A stretch of 64,000 bases of DNA from Aeromonas sp. FDAARGOS 1405. GTDB lineage: Bacteria > Pseudomonadota > Gammaproteobacteria > Enterobacterales > Aeromonadaceae. The notes beneath the pieces were generated by a model. The model was not told the DNA's origin. It made no database searches and saw only the letters and a list, made by a program, of their open reading frames with translations. The position numbers and the translations under genes are program-made. This document shows, piece after piece, positions 28,560 through 37,858 of the stretch; within the stretch, counting starts at the first letter, position 1, and each line of letters starts with the position of its first letter. The DNA is taken from NCBI RefSeq assembly GCF_019048265.1, contig NZ_CP077311.1, forward strand, positions 1,273,501 through 1,337,500, in the 5' to 3' direction.

Positions 28560-28780
28560 ATGTGGGATGATTGCACGGTTAGCCAAACCACCTATGGGAA
28601 GTTTGCACGGTTCGAAGAGTAAAAGCGGCTTTCCAGGCACCGGACGGTGCTATGGTCGGTTCAAAATATGTTCAAAACTCACCTAAAAAGCAGTTTTGAA
28701 TGCGTGTAGTAGCATCGCGTTGATTCATATGGGAAGGCTGCACGATCGAGAATGGACTATGTGGGAACGCTGCACGATAG
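28560..28780. repeat. four degenerate direct repeats next to the right att site
   Basis: Copies near 28560, 28592, 28728 and 28758 share TATG(T)GGGAA.G.TTGCACG(G/A)T, about 21-23 bp each. They lie 100-320 bp from the right repeat. They could be integrase arm sites or a second iteron set. The gap 28551-28882 otherwise shows no gene. Confidence 0.6.
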
Positions 28781-28882
28781 CAGAAACCCGTGAGCGGCCT
28801 CTCAATATGCTGTTTTAGTTACTTTTACCCCAAGCGGCCCCCGAAAAGCCACTAACATATTGAAGATAATAGATTATTTACA

Positions 28883-28900
28883 TTCTGCATCGGCAAGTAA
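28883..28900 (+). repeat. attachment site, right end of island
   Basis: TTCTGCATCGGCAAGTAA is an exact second copy of the mnmE end. It is followed within 25 bp by a terminator in the position expected for the original mnmE terminator. Confidence 0.93.
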
Positions 28901-28920
28901 CTCTCTGCACAGCAGACAAC

Positions 28921-28949
28921 AAAAAGCCCGGGATGAACCCGGGCTTTTT
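28921..28949. terminator. bidirectional terminator (ancestral mnmE terminator and fhuB terminator)
   Basis: AAAAAGCCCGGG and CCCGGGCTTTTT pair around ATGAA, and the stem extends outward with ACAAC/GTTGT. Confidence 0.9.
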
Positions 28950-28973
28950 GTTGTGCGTTTTTTGTCCGCAAAC

Positions 28974-30956
28974 CTAGAGGCGGCGCAGACACCACATGAA
29001 GTAAGCGCCCCCTAACAAGGTGGAGACCAGCCCGACTGGCACCTCCTGCGGGAAGAGGATCTGCTGGCCGACCCAGTCCGCCGATACCATCAACAGGGCG
29101 CCTGAAGCGGCGGCTCCAAGCTGGTGCCAGCGTGCCCGCACCAGCCCCATCAGCTTGGCCATATGCGGCGCCAACAGACCGACGAAGGAGAGCGGCCCCA
29201 CCACCAGGGTGGCGCTAGCGGTGAGCACGGCCACCAGCAGCAAGATGGCGAGCTGGGCACGGTTGAGGCGAATGCCCAGCGCGGTCGCTACAGCACTACC
29301 CATCGGCATCAGATCGAGCCAGCGGCTGACAAGCAGACAGGCGGCCAGCATCAACAGCGCCAGCCCCACTAGCCCATAGGCTACCGGCAGGGTGACGTAG
29401 TAGGTGGAACCAGACATCCAGGAGAGCAGTTGCTGCACCCGCATGTCACCATTGGCCAGCGCGATGGCCTGCAGCGGCTCAAACAGTGCCGTGATGGCAA
29501 TACCTGAAAGCAGGATCCGCTCCGGCTGGAAGCCGTGCTTGCGATTGACCAGCACCAGCAGCAACAGGCAGCCGAAGGCCCCGAGCAGGCCACCGGCCAG
29601 CATCAACGGCAGGGGCAATGCAGGCAGCAACAACGCCGTCGCAATCACCCCCATAAAGGTGCCGCCGCTCACCCCCAGCAGCTCCGGGCTCGCCATCGGG
29701 TTGTTGCTGACCCGTTGCAACAGGGTGCCCGCCAGCGCCAGCAGCACGCCAGCCGCCCCCGCAGCCAGAGTGCGCGGCAGCCGCCACTCCAGCTGGGCCT
29801 GCCAGCGGAGCCAGCTTGGCCAGCTCCAGCCCGCCATTCCCTGCCCAACCAGCAGGGAGGCGACCACGGCCAGCAGCAGCCCGACCAGCAACAGGCCAAT
29901 AAGGCGAGCCGGAGCCGAATGACGAGCCACCAGCAGAGCCGCGTTAGCCTTCGGCGTACCCGACTTGATGCCAAGGCGCGGGATCAGCCAGAGCAGCAGC
30001 GGCGCCCCCAGCAGGGCGGTCATGGCGCCGGTGGGGATCAATACCGGCCAGAAGCGGCTCAGGCTCTGCAGCAGCAGATCGGTCGCCGCCAGCAGCAGGG
30101 CGCCGAGGATCGGTGCCCACAGCAGCCGCTGGCCAAGCTGGCGGATCCCGAGCAGCCGCACCATGGCGGGCGCCGCCAGCCCGATAAAGCCGATCAGCCC
30201 CACCACGCTCACCACGCAAGCGGTGACAAACACCGCCAGCCCCAGTCCGGCAAAACGCAGATGCTGAAGGGAGACCCCCAGACTGCGGGCGCTGGCATCA
30301 TCCAGCTCCAGCACCGCCAGCGGGCGCACCAGTACCGCGGCCAGCGCAGCGGCTGCCAGCAGGCGGGGTAACAGGTAACTCACCCCGCTCCAGCTGTTCT
30401 GCACTAGCGAGCCACTGCCCCACACCAGCAAACCTTTCAGCTCCTCCTGAAAGAACAGCAAGAGCCCCATGCTGATGGCCGCCAGATAGAGGTTGATCAC
30501 CAGCCCGGCAAAGACGATGACCACCGGATTGAGCTGGCGACGCCAGGCCAGGGCAAACACCAGTGCCATCGCGAGGCTGCCACCGGCCATGGCGATCCAC
30601 TCCCGCCCCAACAGCAACCAGGAGGGGGCAAACAGGGTCACCATCATCAACGCCAGTTGGGCACCGGAGGCCACCCCCAAGGTGGTCGGTGACGCGAGCG
30701 GGTTGCGCAGCACCTGCTGCATCAGGGTGCCCGCCAGCCCGAGCGCCGTCCCGGCCAGCAGGGTGACAGCCAAGCGGGGCAGCCAGCTGAAATGCACCAC
30801 TGCTTGGCTGACGTCATTCAGATTGGGGGCGAAGAGGCTCTGCCACCAGAGCGCACCGGGCAGCTGGCGAGCCAGCTCCCAATACGCGAGCAAGAGGATC
30901 AACCCCAGCAGGATCGAGACCGGCCGCAGCAGCGGCGATGTGAGCAGTCTCTTCAT
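28974..30956 (-). CDS. fhuB: hydroxamate siderophore ABC permease FhuB (fused double domain)
   Basis: The 660-residue inner-membrane permease is made of two homologous FecCD-type halves (residues ~1-330 and ~340-660), as in E. coli FhuB (660). Each half repeats the signature (GTLMQQVLRNPLASPTTLGVASG and GTLLQRVSNNPMASPELLGVSGG). It forms the import channel for ferric hydroxamates with FhuC and FhuD. The start overlaps the fhuD stop by 4 nt. It is the last gene of the leftward siderophore cluster and ends at the bidirectional terminator beside the island. Confidence 0.93.
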   Translation of the reverse strand: MKRLLTSPLLRPVSILLGLILLLAYWELARQLPGALWWQSLFAPNLNDVSQAVVHFSWLPRLAVTLLAGTALGLAGTLMQQVLRNPLASPTTLGVASGAQLALMMVTLFAPSWLLLGREWIAMAGGSLAMALVFALAWRRQLNPVVIVFAGLVINLYLAAISMGLLLFFQEELKGLLVWGSGSLVQNSWSGVSYLLPRLLAAAALAAVLVRPLAVLELDDASARSLGVSLQHLRFAGLGLAVFVTACVVSVVGLIGFIGLAAPAMVRLLGIRQLGQRLLWAPILGALLLAATDLLLQSLSRFWPVLIPTGAMTALLGAPLLLWLIPRLGIKSGTPKANAALLVARHSAPARLIGLLLVGLLLAVVASLLVGQGMAGWSWPSWLRWQAQLEWRLPRTLAAGAAGVLLALAGTLLQRVSNNPMASPELLGVSGGTFMGVIATALLLPALPLPLMLAGGLLGAFGCLLLLVLVNRKHGFQPERILLSGIAITALFEPLQAIALANGDMRVQQLLSWMSGSTYYVTLPVAYGLVGLALLMLAACLLVSRWLDLMPMGSAVATALGIRLNRAQLAILLLVAVLTASATLVVGPLSFVGLLAPHMAKLMGLVRARWHQLGAAASGALLMVSADWVGQQILFPQEVPVGLVSTLLGGAYFMWCLRRL

Positions 30957-31858
30957 CGGCTAGCCTCCATACGCTCGGCATCTTGCAGCAATGCATCGCT
31001 GAGCAGACCGGCGAAACGGCGGGCGGCCAATACGCCGCCAAAATTCCAGACCGCAGGCAGATGCAGCACGGGCGCCTGCCGTACCAGCGGCAGATGCTGC
31101 CACAGCCCAGGCTCCTGCAGCCGTTCGCTCACCCCTACCGGGATGGGATCGACCACCACCAGTCGCGCGGTTGGCAAGGTCATAAACTGCTCGATGCTGA
31201 CCACCGAGAAACCCCAGTCATTGGTCTGCTCCTGCCAGCCATTACGCAGCCCAAGCCGCGTCATCACTGCATCGAACAGGCTGTGGCGACCAAACACCCG
31301 CACATGGCGCTCATCGATAAACTGCACCACCAGCAGGGGCGGCAGATCCTCAGGCAATCCGGCCTGCATACTGGCGAGATCCCGATCCAGCCCGGCCAGC
31401 AGCCGTTCGCCCTCGGCGGTTTTGCCCACCATACGGGCGAGGGTCAGGGTCACCTCGTGCAGCCGCTGCCACAGATCGGTTTGCCCATCATAAAGGGCAA
31501 TGGTGCTCACCGGCGCGATGCGGGAAAGAGTTGGCGCCAGCGGGGCCGCCAGCGGCGAGATGAGGATGCGATCGGGTTTGAGCTCCTCCAGCAGCTCACG
31601 GTTGGGCTGGGTGCGCAGGCCGATATCCACCACTCCGGCGGGTAGCCGTGGCTCGCCAACCCATGCCTGATAGGGGCCAACATCCCCCACCGCCAGCGGC
31701 GTCACCCCGAGCGCCAGCAAGGTTTCGGCAATGGTCCAGTCGACAGTGGCGATACGGGGTAGCGATGCAGAGGCGATCGGGGATGTGTCGGCCTGCGCCG
31801 CTAGTGGCAGCAGCAGGCTAATAAGGCAGGGTGCCATCTTCTTCAATAAACAGTTCAA
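30953..31858 (-). CDS. fhuD: siderophore-binding periplasmic protein FhuD
   Basis: 301 residues with a signal peptide (MNCLLKKMAPCLISLLLPLAAQA) and the helical-backbone class III binding fold. PRIATVDWTIAETLLALGVTPLAVGD and VDIGLRTQPNRELLEELKPDRILIS match FhuD closely, and WNFGGVLAARRFAGLL fits the C-lobe. It carries ferric hydroxamates from the TonB-dependent receptor to FhuB. The gene follows fhuC by 12 nt and overlaps fhuB by 4 nt. Confidence 0.92.
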   Translation of the reverse strand: MNCLLKKMAPCLISLLLPLAAQADTSPIASASLPRIATVDWTIAETLLALGVTPLAVGDVGPYQAWVGEPRLPAGVVDIGLRTQPNRELLEELKPDRILISPLAAPLAPTLSRIAPVSTIALYDGQTDLWQRLHEVTLTLARMVGKTAEGERLLAGLDRDLASMQAGLPEDLPPLLVVQFIDERHVRVFGRHSLFDAVMTRLGLRNGWQEQTNDWGFSVVSIEQFMTLPTARLVVVDPIPVGVSERLQEPGLWQHLPLVRQAPVLHLPAVWNFGGVLAARRFAGLLSDALLQDAERMEASR

Positions 31859-31870
31859 GAGAGCCCCCGG

Positions 31871-32635
31871 TCAGACGATGGCGATGGGATGAGCATGAGC
31901 CGGATGGCGAATGACCTCCATCGGGATGCCATAGATGGCGTTCAGGGTCTCGCTGGTCATGAGCCCCTCAGGTTCACCGTGGGTAAGCAGGCGGCCGGAG
32001 TGGAGCGCCACCAGCCGATCACAGAAGCGGGAGGCCATATTGATGTCGTGAATGACGATGATGACCCCAAGGTTTAGCTGACGGCTCAACTGCTTGACCA
32101 GCGTCAGCACCTCCACCTGATGGGCCACATCCAGCGCGGCCAGCGGCTCGTCCAGCAGGATAAAGCGGCTCTCCTGCGCCAGCAGCATCGCCAGCCAGAC
32201 CCGCCCTCGCTCGCCACCGGAGAGGGTATCCACCAGCCGATCGGCAAAGCGTTCGGTATGGGTAAGGGCGATGGCCCGATCGACCTGACGGTGATCCTCC
32301 GCCCCCATCCGGCCCAGCAGGCCGCGCCAGGGATAGCGGCCCATCTCCACCAGCTCCCGCCCGAGCAGATTCTCGGCGCTCGGCAGATGCTGGGGCAGAT
32401 AGGCCACCTGACGGGCAAACTCGCGATTGCCCCAGTCGGGTAGCGGCTTGCCATCGAACAGGATCTCGCCGTCGCTGAGGGGTTGCTGGCGTGCCAGCAG
32501 CTTGAGCAGGGTCGATTTACCCGAACCATTGTGGCCGATGAGGCCATAGACCTGTCCCTGCTCGAAACGCAGGTCGGTGGGGTGCAGCAGCGTGCGGTCA
32601 TTGACCGTGAAGCTGGCTGATTTCATCTCGAACAT
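31871..32635 (-). CDS. fhuC: hydroxamate siderophore ABC ATPase FhuC
   Basis: 254 residues from the ATG at 32635, which has AGGA 8 nt upstream; a frame extension to 32722 overlaps the upstream gene and lacks family similarity. Walker A GHNGSGKST lies near residue 33, Q-loop AYLPQHLP near 80, signature LSGGERGR near 138 and Walker B FILLDEPLAALD near 155. It energises FhuB. The gene order receptor-exporter-fhuC-fhuD-fhuB differs from E. coli fhuACDB by the inserted exporter. Confidence 0.92.
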   Translation of the reverse strand: MFEMKSASFTVNDRTLLHPTDLRFEQGQVYGLIGHNGSGKSTLLKLLARQQPLSDGEILFDGKPLPDWGNREFARQVAYLPQHLPSAENLLGRELVEMGRYPWRGLLGRMGAEDHRQVDRAIALTHTERFADRLVDTLSGGERGRVWLAMLLAQESRFILLDEPLAALDVAHQVEVLTLVKQLSRQLNLGVIIVIHDINMASRFCDRLVALHSGRLLTHGEPEGLMTSETLNAIYGIPMEVIRHPAHAHPIAIV

Positions 32636-32681
32636 AAGCAGTTCCTGTGCTGGCTTGCCGCCAGTCTCATCGGTGCCGGCA

Positions 32682-34328
32682 TCAAGCCAGCACCTCGCAA
32701 TCCAGATGGGCAATCGCATCACGGCTCACTTCGGCGCGGCGCGCCCCGGTCAGTTCGGTGAGTTGACCCTGACGCATCTCCAGCAGGCGATCGGCCAGCG
32801 GGAAATAGTGATCATCGTGACTGATAGCAATTACCGTCTTGCCCATCTCCTTGAGGCGAGGCAGCAGCACCTGATAGAAGATGCGGCGGAACTGGGGATC
32901 CTGATCCGCGGCCCACTCGTCAAACAGCATCACCTCGCGCTGCTCGGCCAGCGCCAGCAGCAGGGCGACCCGCTTGCGCTGCCCTTGGGAGAGATCGATA
33001 TCGGCGATAAAGCCATCCTCGATGGTGAGCTTGCTGCCCATCTGCAACCGCTCCAGCCACTCGGCCACCAGCTCATCCTTGGGTTCCGGCCCCAGCAGGT
33101 GCTGGAACAGGTGATAGTCGGTGAAGATGGCCGAGAAGAGCGCCAGATAGCCGTTGCGATCGGTGACGGGTTCACCATCCAACAGGATCCGGCCCGATAC
33201 CGGCTGGTAAAGGCCGGTCAACAGCATGGCCAGCGTCGACTTGCCTGATCCGTTGCCACCGATGATAAAGATCTGCTCCCCCTTTTCGATGACCAGATCG
33301 ATGGGACCAACGGCAAAGCCGTCCTCCTCCTGATAGTGAAAGCTCACCTGCTCCAACTCGATACGCTGCCAGGGTCGGATGGCGGGCGGCAGCGGGAAGT
33401 CCGCATCAGGCTCGGCCAGATTGAGGGCGGCGATCTTGTCGAACGCCACCTGAGCGGCAAGCAGGGTCGGCAGGGCGCCAATCCCCTGCAACAGCGGGGT
33501 GCGCAGGAACAGCAGGGTCAGGGCGAAGGTGGCGGCCACATTGGTGTTGGCCCAGCCAAGGCCGTTGGCCAGAAAGAAGACCAGACCGATGGCCCCCAGC
33601 ATCATGATATTCGACCAGTTCACCGCGCTCAGGTGATAGGTGTCGGCGCGGATGATCTGCTGGCGGTAGTCACGGGCATTTTGCTCATAGAGCTGGTGAT
33701 AGACGAAGTGAGCCCGCTCGCGGTTGAGCGCCAGCTCCTTGCTGCCGGCGATGATGGCCTGATAGTTCTGATAGAGCCGATCTTCGGCCTGACGCATGTG
33801 GGAGAGATGGCGATAAACACGGTTCACCAACAACCAGCCCACCACCATGGTAATCGTGACCCAGAGCGCGGTCACCCCGAGTAATGCAGAAGAGAGCCAG
33901 CCAAGATAGAGGGCTGAACCCAGCGTGAGCACCAGCCCCTGCACCAGCTCTGGCAGGCGCACGAAGGCGATGGTGATTTGGCCGATATCGCTGGAGAGGG
34001 AGGCCAACAGCGGCCCCTGACCAATCTGGCGGATGCGGGCGACATCGCTATCCAGCAGTTGCTTGAGCAGACGGCCGCGCAACCGGTAGACAAAATGGTG
34101 ACCGAGAGTGGTCAGGGCCAGCTGAGATCCGAGTGTGATCACCAGCAGCAACACAATCAGGCCGACCAGCTGACCGAGGATCGGCAGCGGATCACCTATA
34201 GATTCGATAAGAGACTGATTGATAAAGGCAATGACGCCAATCCCGCTGACTGCACTGAGCAGACTGAGCAGGGTAATGGCGATGAAGGGCCAACGATATT
34301 GGCGATAAACCAGAGACAAGAGTTCCAT
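32682..34328 (-). CDS. yojI: YojI-type ABC exporter (cyclic peptide export family)
   Basis: 548 residues against 547 for E. coli YojI, with near-identical stretches ([82 protein letters not shown]). Six spans precede a nucleotide-binding domain with [20 protein letters not shown] and [16 protein letters not shown] as signature. YojI exports the lasso peptide microcin J25 with TolC, and the family includes PvdE-type siderophore exporters. Here it is the second gene of a hydroxamate uptake operon, behind a FhuA-like receptor. Physiological substrate unknown; export of a siderophore, or of a toxin that enters by the receptor, are both possible. Confidence 0.88.
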   Translation of the reverse strand: MELLSLVYRQYRWPFIAITLLSLLSAVSGIGVIAFINQSLIESIGDPLPILGQLVGLIVLLLVITLGSQLALTTLGHHFVYRLRGRLLKQLLDSDVARIRQIGQGPLLASLSSDIGQITIAFVRLPELVQGLVLTLGSALYLGWLSSALLGVTALWVTITMVVGWLLVNRVYRHLSHMRQAEDRLYQNYQAIIAGSKELALNRERAHFVYHQLYEQNARDYRQQIIRADTYHLSAVNWSNIMMLGAIGLVFFLANGLGWANTNVAATFALTLLFLRTPLLQGIGALPTLLAAQVAFDKIAALNLAEPDADFPLPPAIRPWQRIELEQVSFHYQEEDGFAVGPIDLVIEKGEQIFIIGGNGSGKSTLAMLLTGLYQPVSGRILLDGEPVTDRNGYLALFSAIFTDYHLFQHLLGPEPKDELVAEWLERLQMGSKLTIEDGFIADIDLSQGQRKRVALLLALAEQREVMLFDEWAADQDPQFRRIFYQVLLPRLKEMGKTVIAISHDDHYFPLADRLLEMRQGQLTELTGARRAEVSRDAIAHLDCEVLA

Positions 34329-34376
34329 AACGGACCGGTATTCCAGAGAGATCAGAACAACTGCGGGTGAAAAGAA

Positions 34377-34399
34377 GGGCGGGAATCTGGTTCCCGCCC
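34377..34399 (-). terminator. stem-loop between the receptor gene and yojI (attenuator-like)
   Basis: GGGCGGGAA and TTCCCGCCC pair around TCTGG just after the receptor stop, with TTCTTTT following on the minus strand. It probably lowers, rather than abolishes, expression of the transporter genes relative to the receptor. Confidence 0.65.
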
Positions 34400-34407
34400 G
34401 ACTTCGA

Positions 34408-36504
34408 TTACCAGCGGTAGTTGATGCTGCCCACTACGCTGCGCGGCTCGCCGTAGTAGCAGTAGTAGTCACAACTGGCCACGTAGGTTTCACCCAGCAG
34501 GTTGTTGACGTTGAGCTGGGCGCGCCAGTTCTTGGCAAAGTCATACCCGATCATCGCATCCCAGACGGTATGGGCCGGCACCTCGGCAGAGCCGTAGATG
34601 GGGGTGTAGTCCGCATTCACGGCGCCAATACCCACGCTGGAACCGATATAACGCACACCGGTACCCAGCTCCAGACCTGAAGCCACCCCTTGCTGCACCT
34701 TGTAGTTACCCCAGAAGGAGGCGATGTGGCGCGGGATCAGGCTGGCACGGCGATCGCCACTGCCGGTGTCGTTGGTTTTGGCATCGGTGTAGGTATAAGC
34801 AGCGGTCAGACGCAGCGCATCTGTCACCTGCACGCTCCCTTCCAGCTCAACCCCCTGAGAGGTCACTTCACCCGCCTGGGTCTGCTGGCCGGAACCGGTA
34901 GAGACCAGCGAGTTGGTCTGGGCCAGATCGAACAGCGCCAGATTGATGTAACCGTCGAGGAAGGCAGGCGCATACTTGACGCCGGTCTCGTAGAGCTTGC
35001 CCTTGAGCGGCTTGTAGGAACTCTTGGTGTTGGGATCGATCCCCGGCAGCACCTCGAACGACTCGGCATAGGCAAAGTAGGGAGAGAGGCCGTTGTCAGC
35101 CAGATACATCAGGCTGCCCGAGAGGGATAGCTCGTGATCGTACTGGCGCTCGTCCTTGCTGGTATTGGTGTTGTGGGTCTCCACATAGTCGTAACGGCCA
35201 CCGGCAGTCAGCAACCAGCGATCGTCCCAGCGGATCTGGTGCTGGGCATAGAGGCCGCTCTGGCCCTTGCTGCTCTTCTGGTGAGTGGCGGTCGACTCGT
35301 CAAAACCGGGGAAGCCGCTGTAATCCGGGTTCATGGTATTGATGGAGCCCATACCGTAGTTGTCGGCCTCGACCCCTTCATTGACGTGACGCTGCAGATC
35401 CACCCCCAGCAGCAAGGTCTGCTCGGTGCTGTCGGTGTTCCAGTAGCCCACCATCTGGTTATCCATGGTGGCACTCTTGGTATTGCCATCGCGGTAAACC
35501 AGGCCACGACTAGCGGTTGTGCCTTCATAGGTCGGGAAGATATAGGTCTGGCGCAGCAGCAGATCGTTGTAGTTGAAGCGGACGTTCTGCTTGAACTCCC
35601 AGGTCTGGTTGAGCTGGTGGGCCAGCTCATAACCGGTGGAGATCTGGGTATTGCGGTTGCGATCGTAATCCGGCTGACTCAGGTTGGTGGAGGGATCAAT
35701 CTGGCCACCTGACGTATTCAGGGTGCCATAGACCGGGAAGAAGCCGTTGGTCGGGACCCCTTCGTCGTGCAGGAAGCTGGCCAGCAGGGTCAGGCTGGTA
35801 CGATCCGAAAGATCGAAGGTGACGCTGGGCGCCAGATAAACCCGATCGTTATAGGTGCCAGTGAGCACGCCATCACGCTCTTTATAAAGAGCAACCATGC
35901 GGTAACGGCTGTTGTCGGAGAGCGCGTCAGAGACATCCACCCCGACCTGACGATGATCCCGGCTGCCAAGCTGCAGATCCACCTGCCCTTGCGGCGTGGC
36001 GGTAGGCCGCTTGCTGATGGCATTGCTCACCCCGCCAGGAGGAGCCTCACCGTAAAGGATCGAGGCTGGCCCCTTCAGCACTTCCACACTCTCCAGACCA
36101 AACGGTTCCGGCGTCCAGACGTAGTAGCCGGAGCCAAACAACCGGTTGCCATCCAGATAAGAGGCGGCATCGAAGCCACGTACCTTGAACCAGTCGGTGT
36201 TGTTGTCGGAACCATAGAGACCGGTCAATACGCCGGAACGGTAGCGAATCGCTTCATCCAGCTGCAACACGGCGTGCTGATCCAGCTCCTCGCGATTAAC
36301 CACGGAGACGGCGCGAGGGGTCTCGGCCATCGGCACTTCCACCTTCATGGCCGTACCGGTCACCACCATGGTTTCGCTGGCTTTGGGCAGCTCAACAGTG
36401 GTTTGTTCGGCCATCAGCGGCAGGGAGACGAGCAAACCGGAGAGCGAAAGCACGCCGAAGGCGCCCTTCTTGCCGGGTCCTGTAGTGTATTTTTGCGCAA
36501 TCAT
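34408..36504 (-). CDS. TonB-dependent hydroxamate siderophore receptor (FhuA/FoxA-like)
   Basis: The 698-residue outer-membrane beta-barrel receptor has a signal peptide ending near LPLMA. TonB box ETMVVTG is at ~43-49. The plug has [25 protein letters not shown] and [27 protein letters not shown], and the barrel ends in the usual aromatic residue (INYRW). The plug and strand pattern is that of the ferrichrome/ferrioxamine group. Together with FhuC, FhuD and FhuB this gives a complete hydroxamate route powered by TonB. The upstream region has a Fur-box-like sequence. The exact siderophore cannot be told from the sequence. Confidence 0.9.
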   Translation of the reverse strand: MIAQKYTTGPGKKGAFGVLSLSGLLVSLPLMAEQTTVELPKASETMVVTGTAMKVEVPMAETPRAVSVVNREELDQHAVLQLDEAIRYRSGVLTGLYGSDNNTDWFKVRGFDAASYLDGNRLFGSGYYVWTPEPFGLESVEVLKGPASILYGEAPPGGVSNAISKRPTATPQGQVDLQLGSRDHRQVGVDVSDALSDNSRYRMVALYKERDGVLTGTYNDRVYLAPSVTFDLSDRTSLTLLASFLHDEGVPTNGFFPVYGTLNTSGGQIDPSTNLSQPDYDRNRNTQISTGYELAHQLNQTWEFKQNVRFNYNDLLLRQTYIFPTYEGTTASRGLVYRDGNTKSATMDNQMVGYWNTDSTEQTLLLGVDLQRHVNEGVEADNYGMGSINTMNPDYSGFPGFDESTATHQKSSKGQSGLYAQHQIRWDDRWLLTAGGRYDYVETHNTNTSKDERQYDHELSLSGSLMYLADNGLSPYFAYAESFEVLPGIDPNTKSSYKPLKGKLYETGVKYAPAFLDGYINLALFDLAQTNSLVSTGSGQQTQAGEVTSQGVELEGSVQVTDALRLTAAYTYTDAKTNDTGSGDRRASLIPRHIASFWGNYKVQQGVASGLELGTGVRYIGSSVGIGAVNADYTPIYGSAEVPAHTVWDAMIGYDFAKNWRAQLNVNNLLGETYVASCDYYCYYGEPRSVVGSINYRW

Positions 36505-36635
36505 ATTAAAGTCTCGTTTATCAATGAGTTATGTTGTTTTAATTGTTATTTGTGGTCGTTTGTCACGACATCACCCTGTTCCATGGGCGAATAAAGCAGC
36601 GCAATCCTACTACAGGAGCCGTGATCGAATCGATT

Positions 36636-36656
36636 CAATAATTGCTAATCATTTGC
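36636..36656 (-). promoter_or_regulatory. Fur-box-like site upstream of the siderophore receptor
   Basis: On the minus strand GCAAATGATTAGCAATTATT resembles the Fur consensus with several mismatches. It is ~130 nt ahead of the receptor gene, so the leader would be long. Supported mainly by context. Confidence 0.45.
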
Positions 36657-36811
36657 ATCTACATTGTTATCTAGCTGCATCGTTGGCAGGATTTCGCGGG
36701 AGATGGGATCCATCAAGAGAGCTATGAGCGGAGAAGAAAATGGAGAGGAATATAAAGAAGCAGAAAAAAGATCGGCAGGATGGATCCGGTGGCATTATCT
36801 GACTGGATCCA

Positions 36812-36843
36812 TTATCCCCAAGCTTTATCCATATTTATCCACA
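36812..36843. promoter_or_regulatory. DnaA-box cluster upstream of mioC
   Basis: TTATCCCCA (36812), TTATCCATA (36825) and the perfect TTATCCACA (36835) lie within 32 bp, 58 bp before the mioC start. E. coli mioC also has a DnaA box in its promoter, which links its transcription to initiation control. The rest of the receptor-mioC gap (36505-36900) shows no gene. Confidence 0.75.
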
Positions 36844-36900
36844 TCCTTTGGCGGTAGAATCCGGCTTTCCGTTTCTTTGTCTGAAATCAGGATCCATTCC

Positions 36901-37350
36901 ATGGCCAAACTCAATCTCGTCGTCGGCTCCATGCTGGGCGCCGCCGAATATGTCGCAGACCACGTCGCCAACCTGCTGGAACAGGCTGGCCACCAGACCC
37001 GGATCCACAACCCGGCCAAGCTGGCAGAGGTGCTGGATGATGCGGGATCCATCCTGCTGGTGGTCACTTCCACCCATGGTGCCGGGGATGTGCCCGACAA
37101 CCTGCAACCCTTCGCCAAGGATCTTGCCGAGCAGCATCCGGATCTTAATTCATTGAAATATGGCGTGATCGCCCTTGGTGACAGCAGTTATGACACCTTT
37201 TGCCAGGGTGGCAAGACGCTGGATCGGCTGCTGGCCGAGTGCGGAGCCAGCCGGATTGGCGAGCGACTCGACATCGATGTGACCCAACACGAGATCCCCG
37301 AAGATGCCGCAGAAGTGTGGATCCGCGACTGGATGACGATGATCGCCTGA
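36901..37350 (+). CDS. mioC: flavodoxin MioC
   Basis: The 149-residue FMN protein has the flavodoxin-like phosphate loop GSMLGAAEYVADHV and the STHGAGDVPDN and ALGDSSYDTFCQGGKTLD loops around the flavin. MioC supports biotin synthase and other radical enzymes in E. coli, where it lies next to oriC as here. ATG at 36901 is chosen for the fit with the family start MAKLNLVVGS. The frame is open much further upstream, but that part is DnaA-box and GATC-rich DNA. Transcription runs towards oriC. Confidence 0.95.
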   Translation: MAKLNLVVGSMLGAAEYVADHVANLLEQAGHQTRIHNPAKLAEVLDDAGSILLVVTSTHGAGDVPDNLQPFAKDLAEQHPDLNSLKYGVIALGDSSYDTFCQGGKTLDRLLAECGASRIGERLDIDVTQHEIPEDAAEVWIRDWMTMIA

Positions 37351-37838
37351 TCAGCGTGCGGGAGATCCTGAAAAAAAGCTTGATCTCCCCACTTATCCCC
37401 AGATCGACTATCCACCATGTTATTAACAGATTGATCCGGGGGAGTTGTTCTACAAGGTTACCCACAACGCCCAGGGGTAATGTGCATAACTACGGTGTAA
37501 AGCTCTGCAAAACCTATAGTTATCCATGTATTAGATCCAGAACGACAGACCTCTGTGTATAAAAGTCCTGGTTATCCCCTCGTTCACCGGGCCAGGATCC
37601 AAGCTTTTCCACAAGCCAGGATCGTTCTTAAATTAATGATCTTTATGATCAAAAAGTGCTTATCAACAGAAAGGGCGGATCCTAATAAGAGATCCAGTAA
37701 AAGATCGATCTAAAGATCCTTAAGATCTAATTAGTGGATCCTCCCTTGATACTGAACGTTAAGTAGACGTTCCCCTCTGGACGCGAAACAGATAGAATGT
37801 TCCGCCCTTTAGCCCAGGCAAATAAAGATCTTCAGGCG
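37351..37838. other. oriC: chromosomal replication origin oriC
   Basis: The ~490-bp gap between mioC and mnmG contains about 19 GATC sites. DnaA boxes matching TTATNCACA occur at 37481-37489 (reverse) and 37554-37562 (reverse). One-mismatch boxes are TTATCCCCA (37393), TTACCCACA (37458), TTTTCCACA (37605) and TTATCAACA (37660). An AT-rich stretch at 37620-37740 carries GATC-containing 13-mer-like units, including AGATCTAATTAG. Its inverted reading includes CTCTTATTAGGATC as in E. coli oriC, followed by a DnaA-box variant in the R1 position. No box here is the ideal TTATCCACA. The mnmG promoter lies at the right end. Confidence 0.95.
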
Positions 37839-37858
37839 TGCAGATCAAGGTGATCCCA

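Larger units (their letters stand above)
16608..28900. mobile_element. genomic island in mnmE/trmE: integrase, IncQ-type replicon, QatABCD, HipBA
   Basis: About 12.3 kb is bounded by exact 18-bp direct repeats, with an integrase next to the left one. Past the right repeat comes the hairpin terminator that would naturally follow mnmE. Order: int (+); repC, repA, hth (-); qatD, qatC, qatB, qatA (-); two small membrane-protein genes (+); serine resolvase (-); hipB, hipA (+). The qat part is visibly richer in A+T than the flanking genes. No relaxase, coupling protein, primase or transposase was seen. It could be a mobilisable island that relies on a helper, or an integrated plasmid-like element. 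Confidence 0.92.

Noticed and set aside
36664..36900. N-terminal extension of MioC
   Set aside because: The frame is open, but the added residues resemble no flavodoxin and the DNA holds DnaA boxes; the ATG at 36901 gives the normal length.
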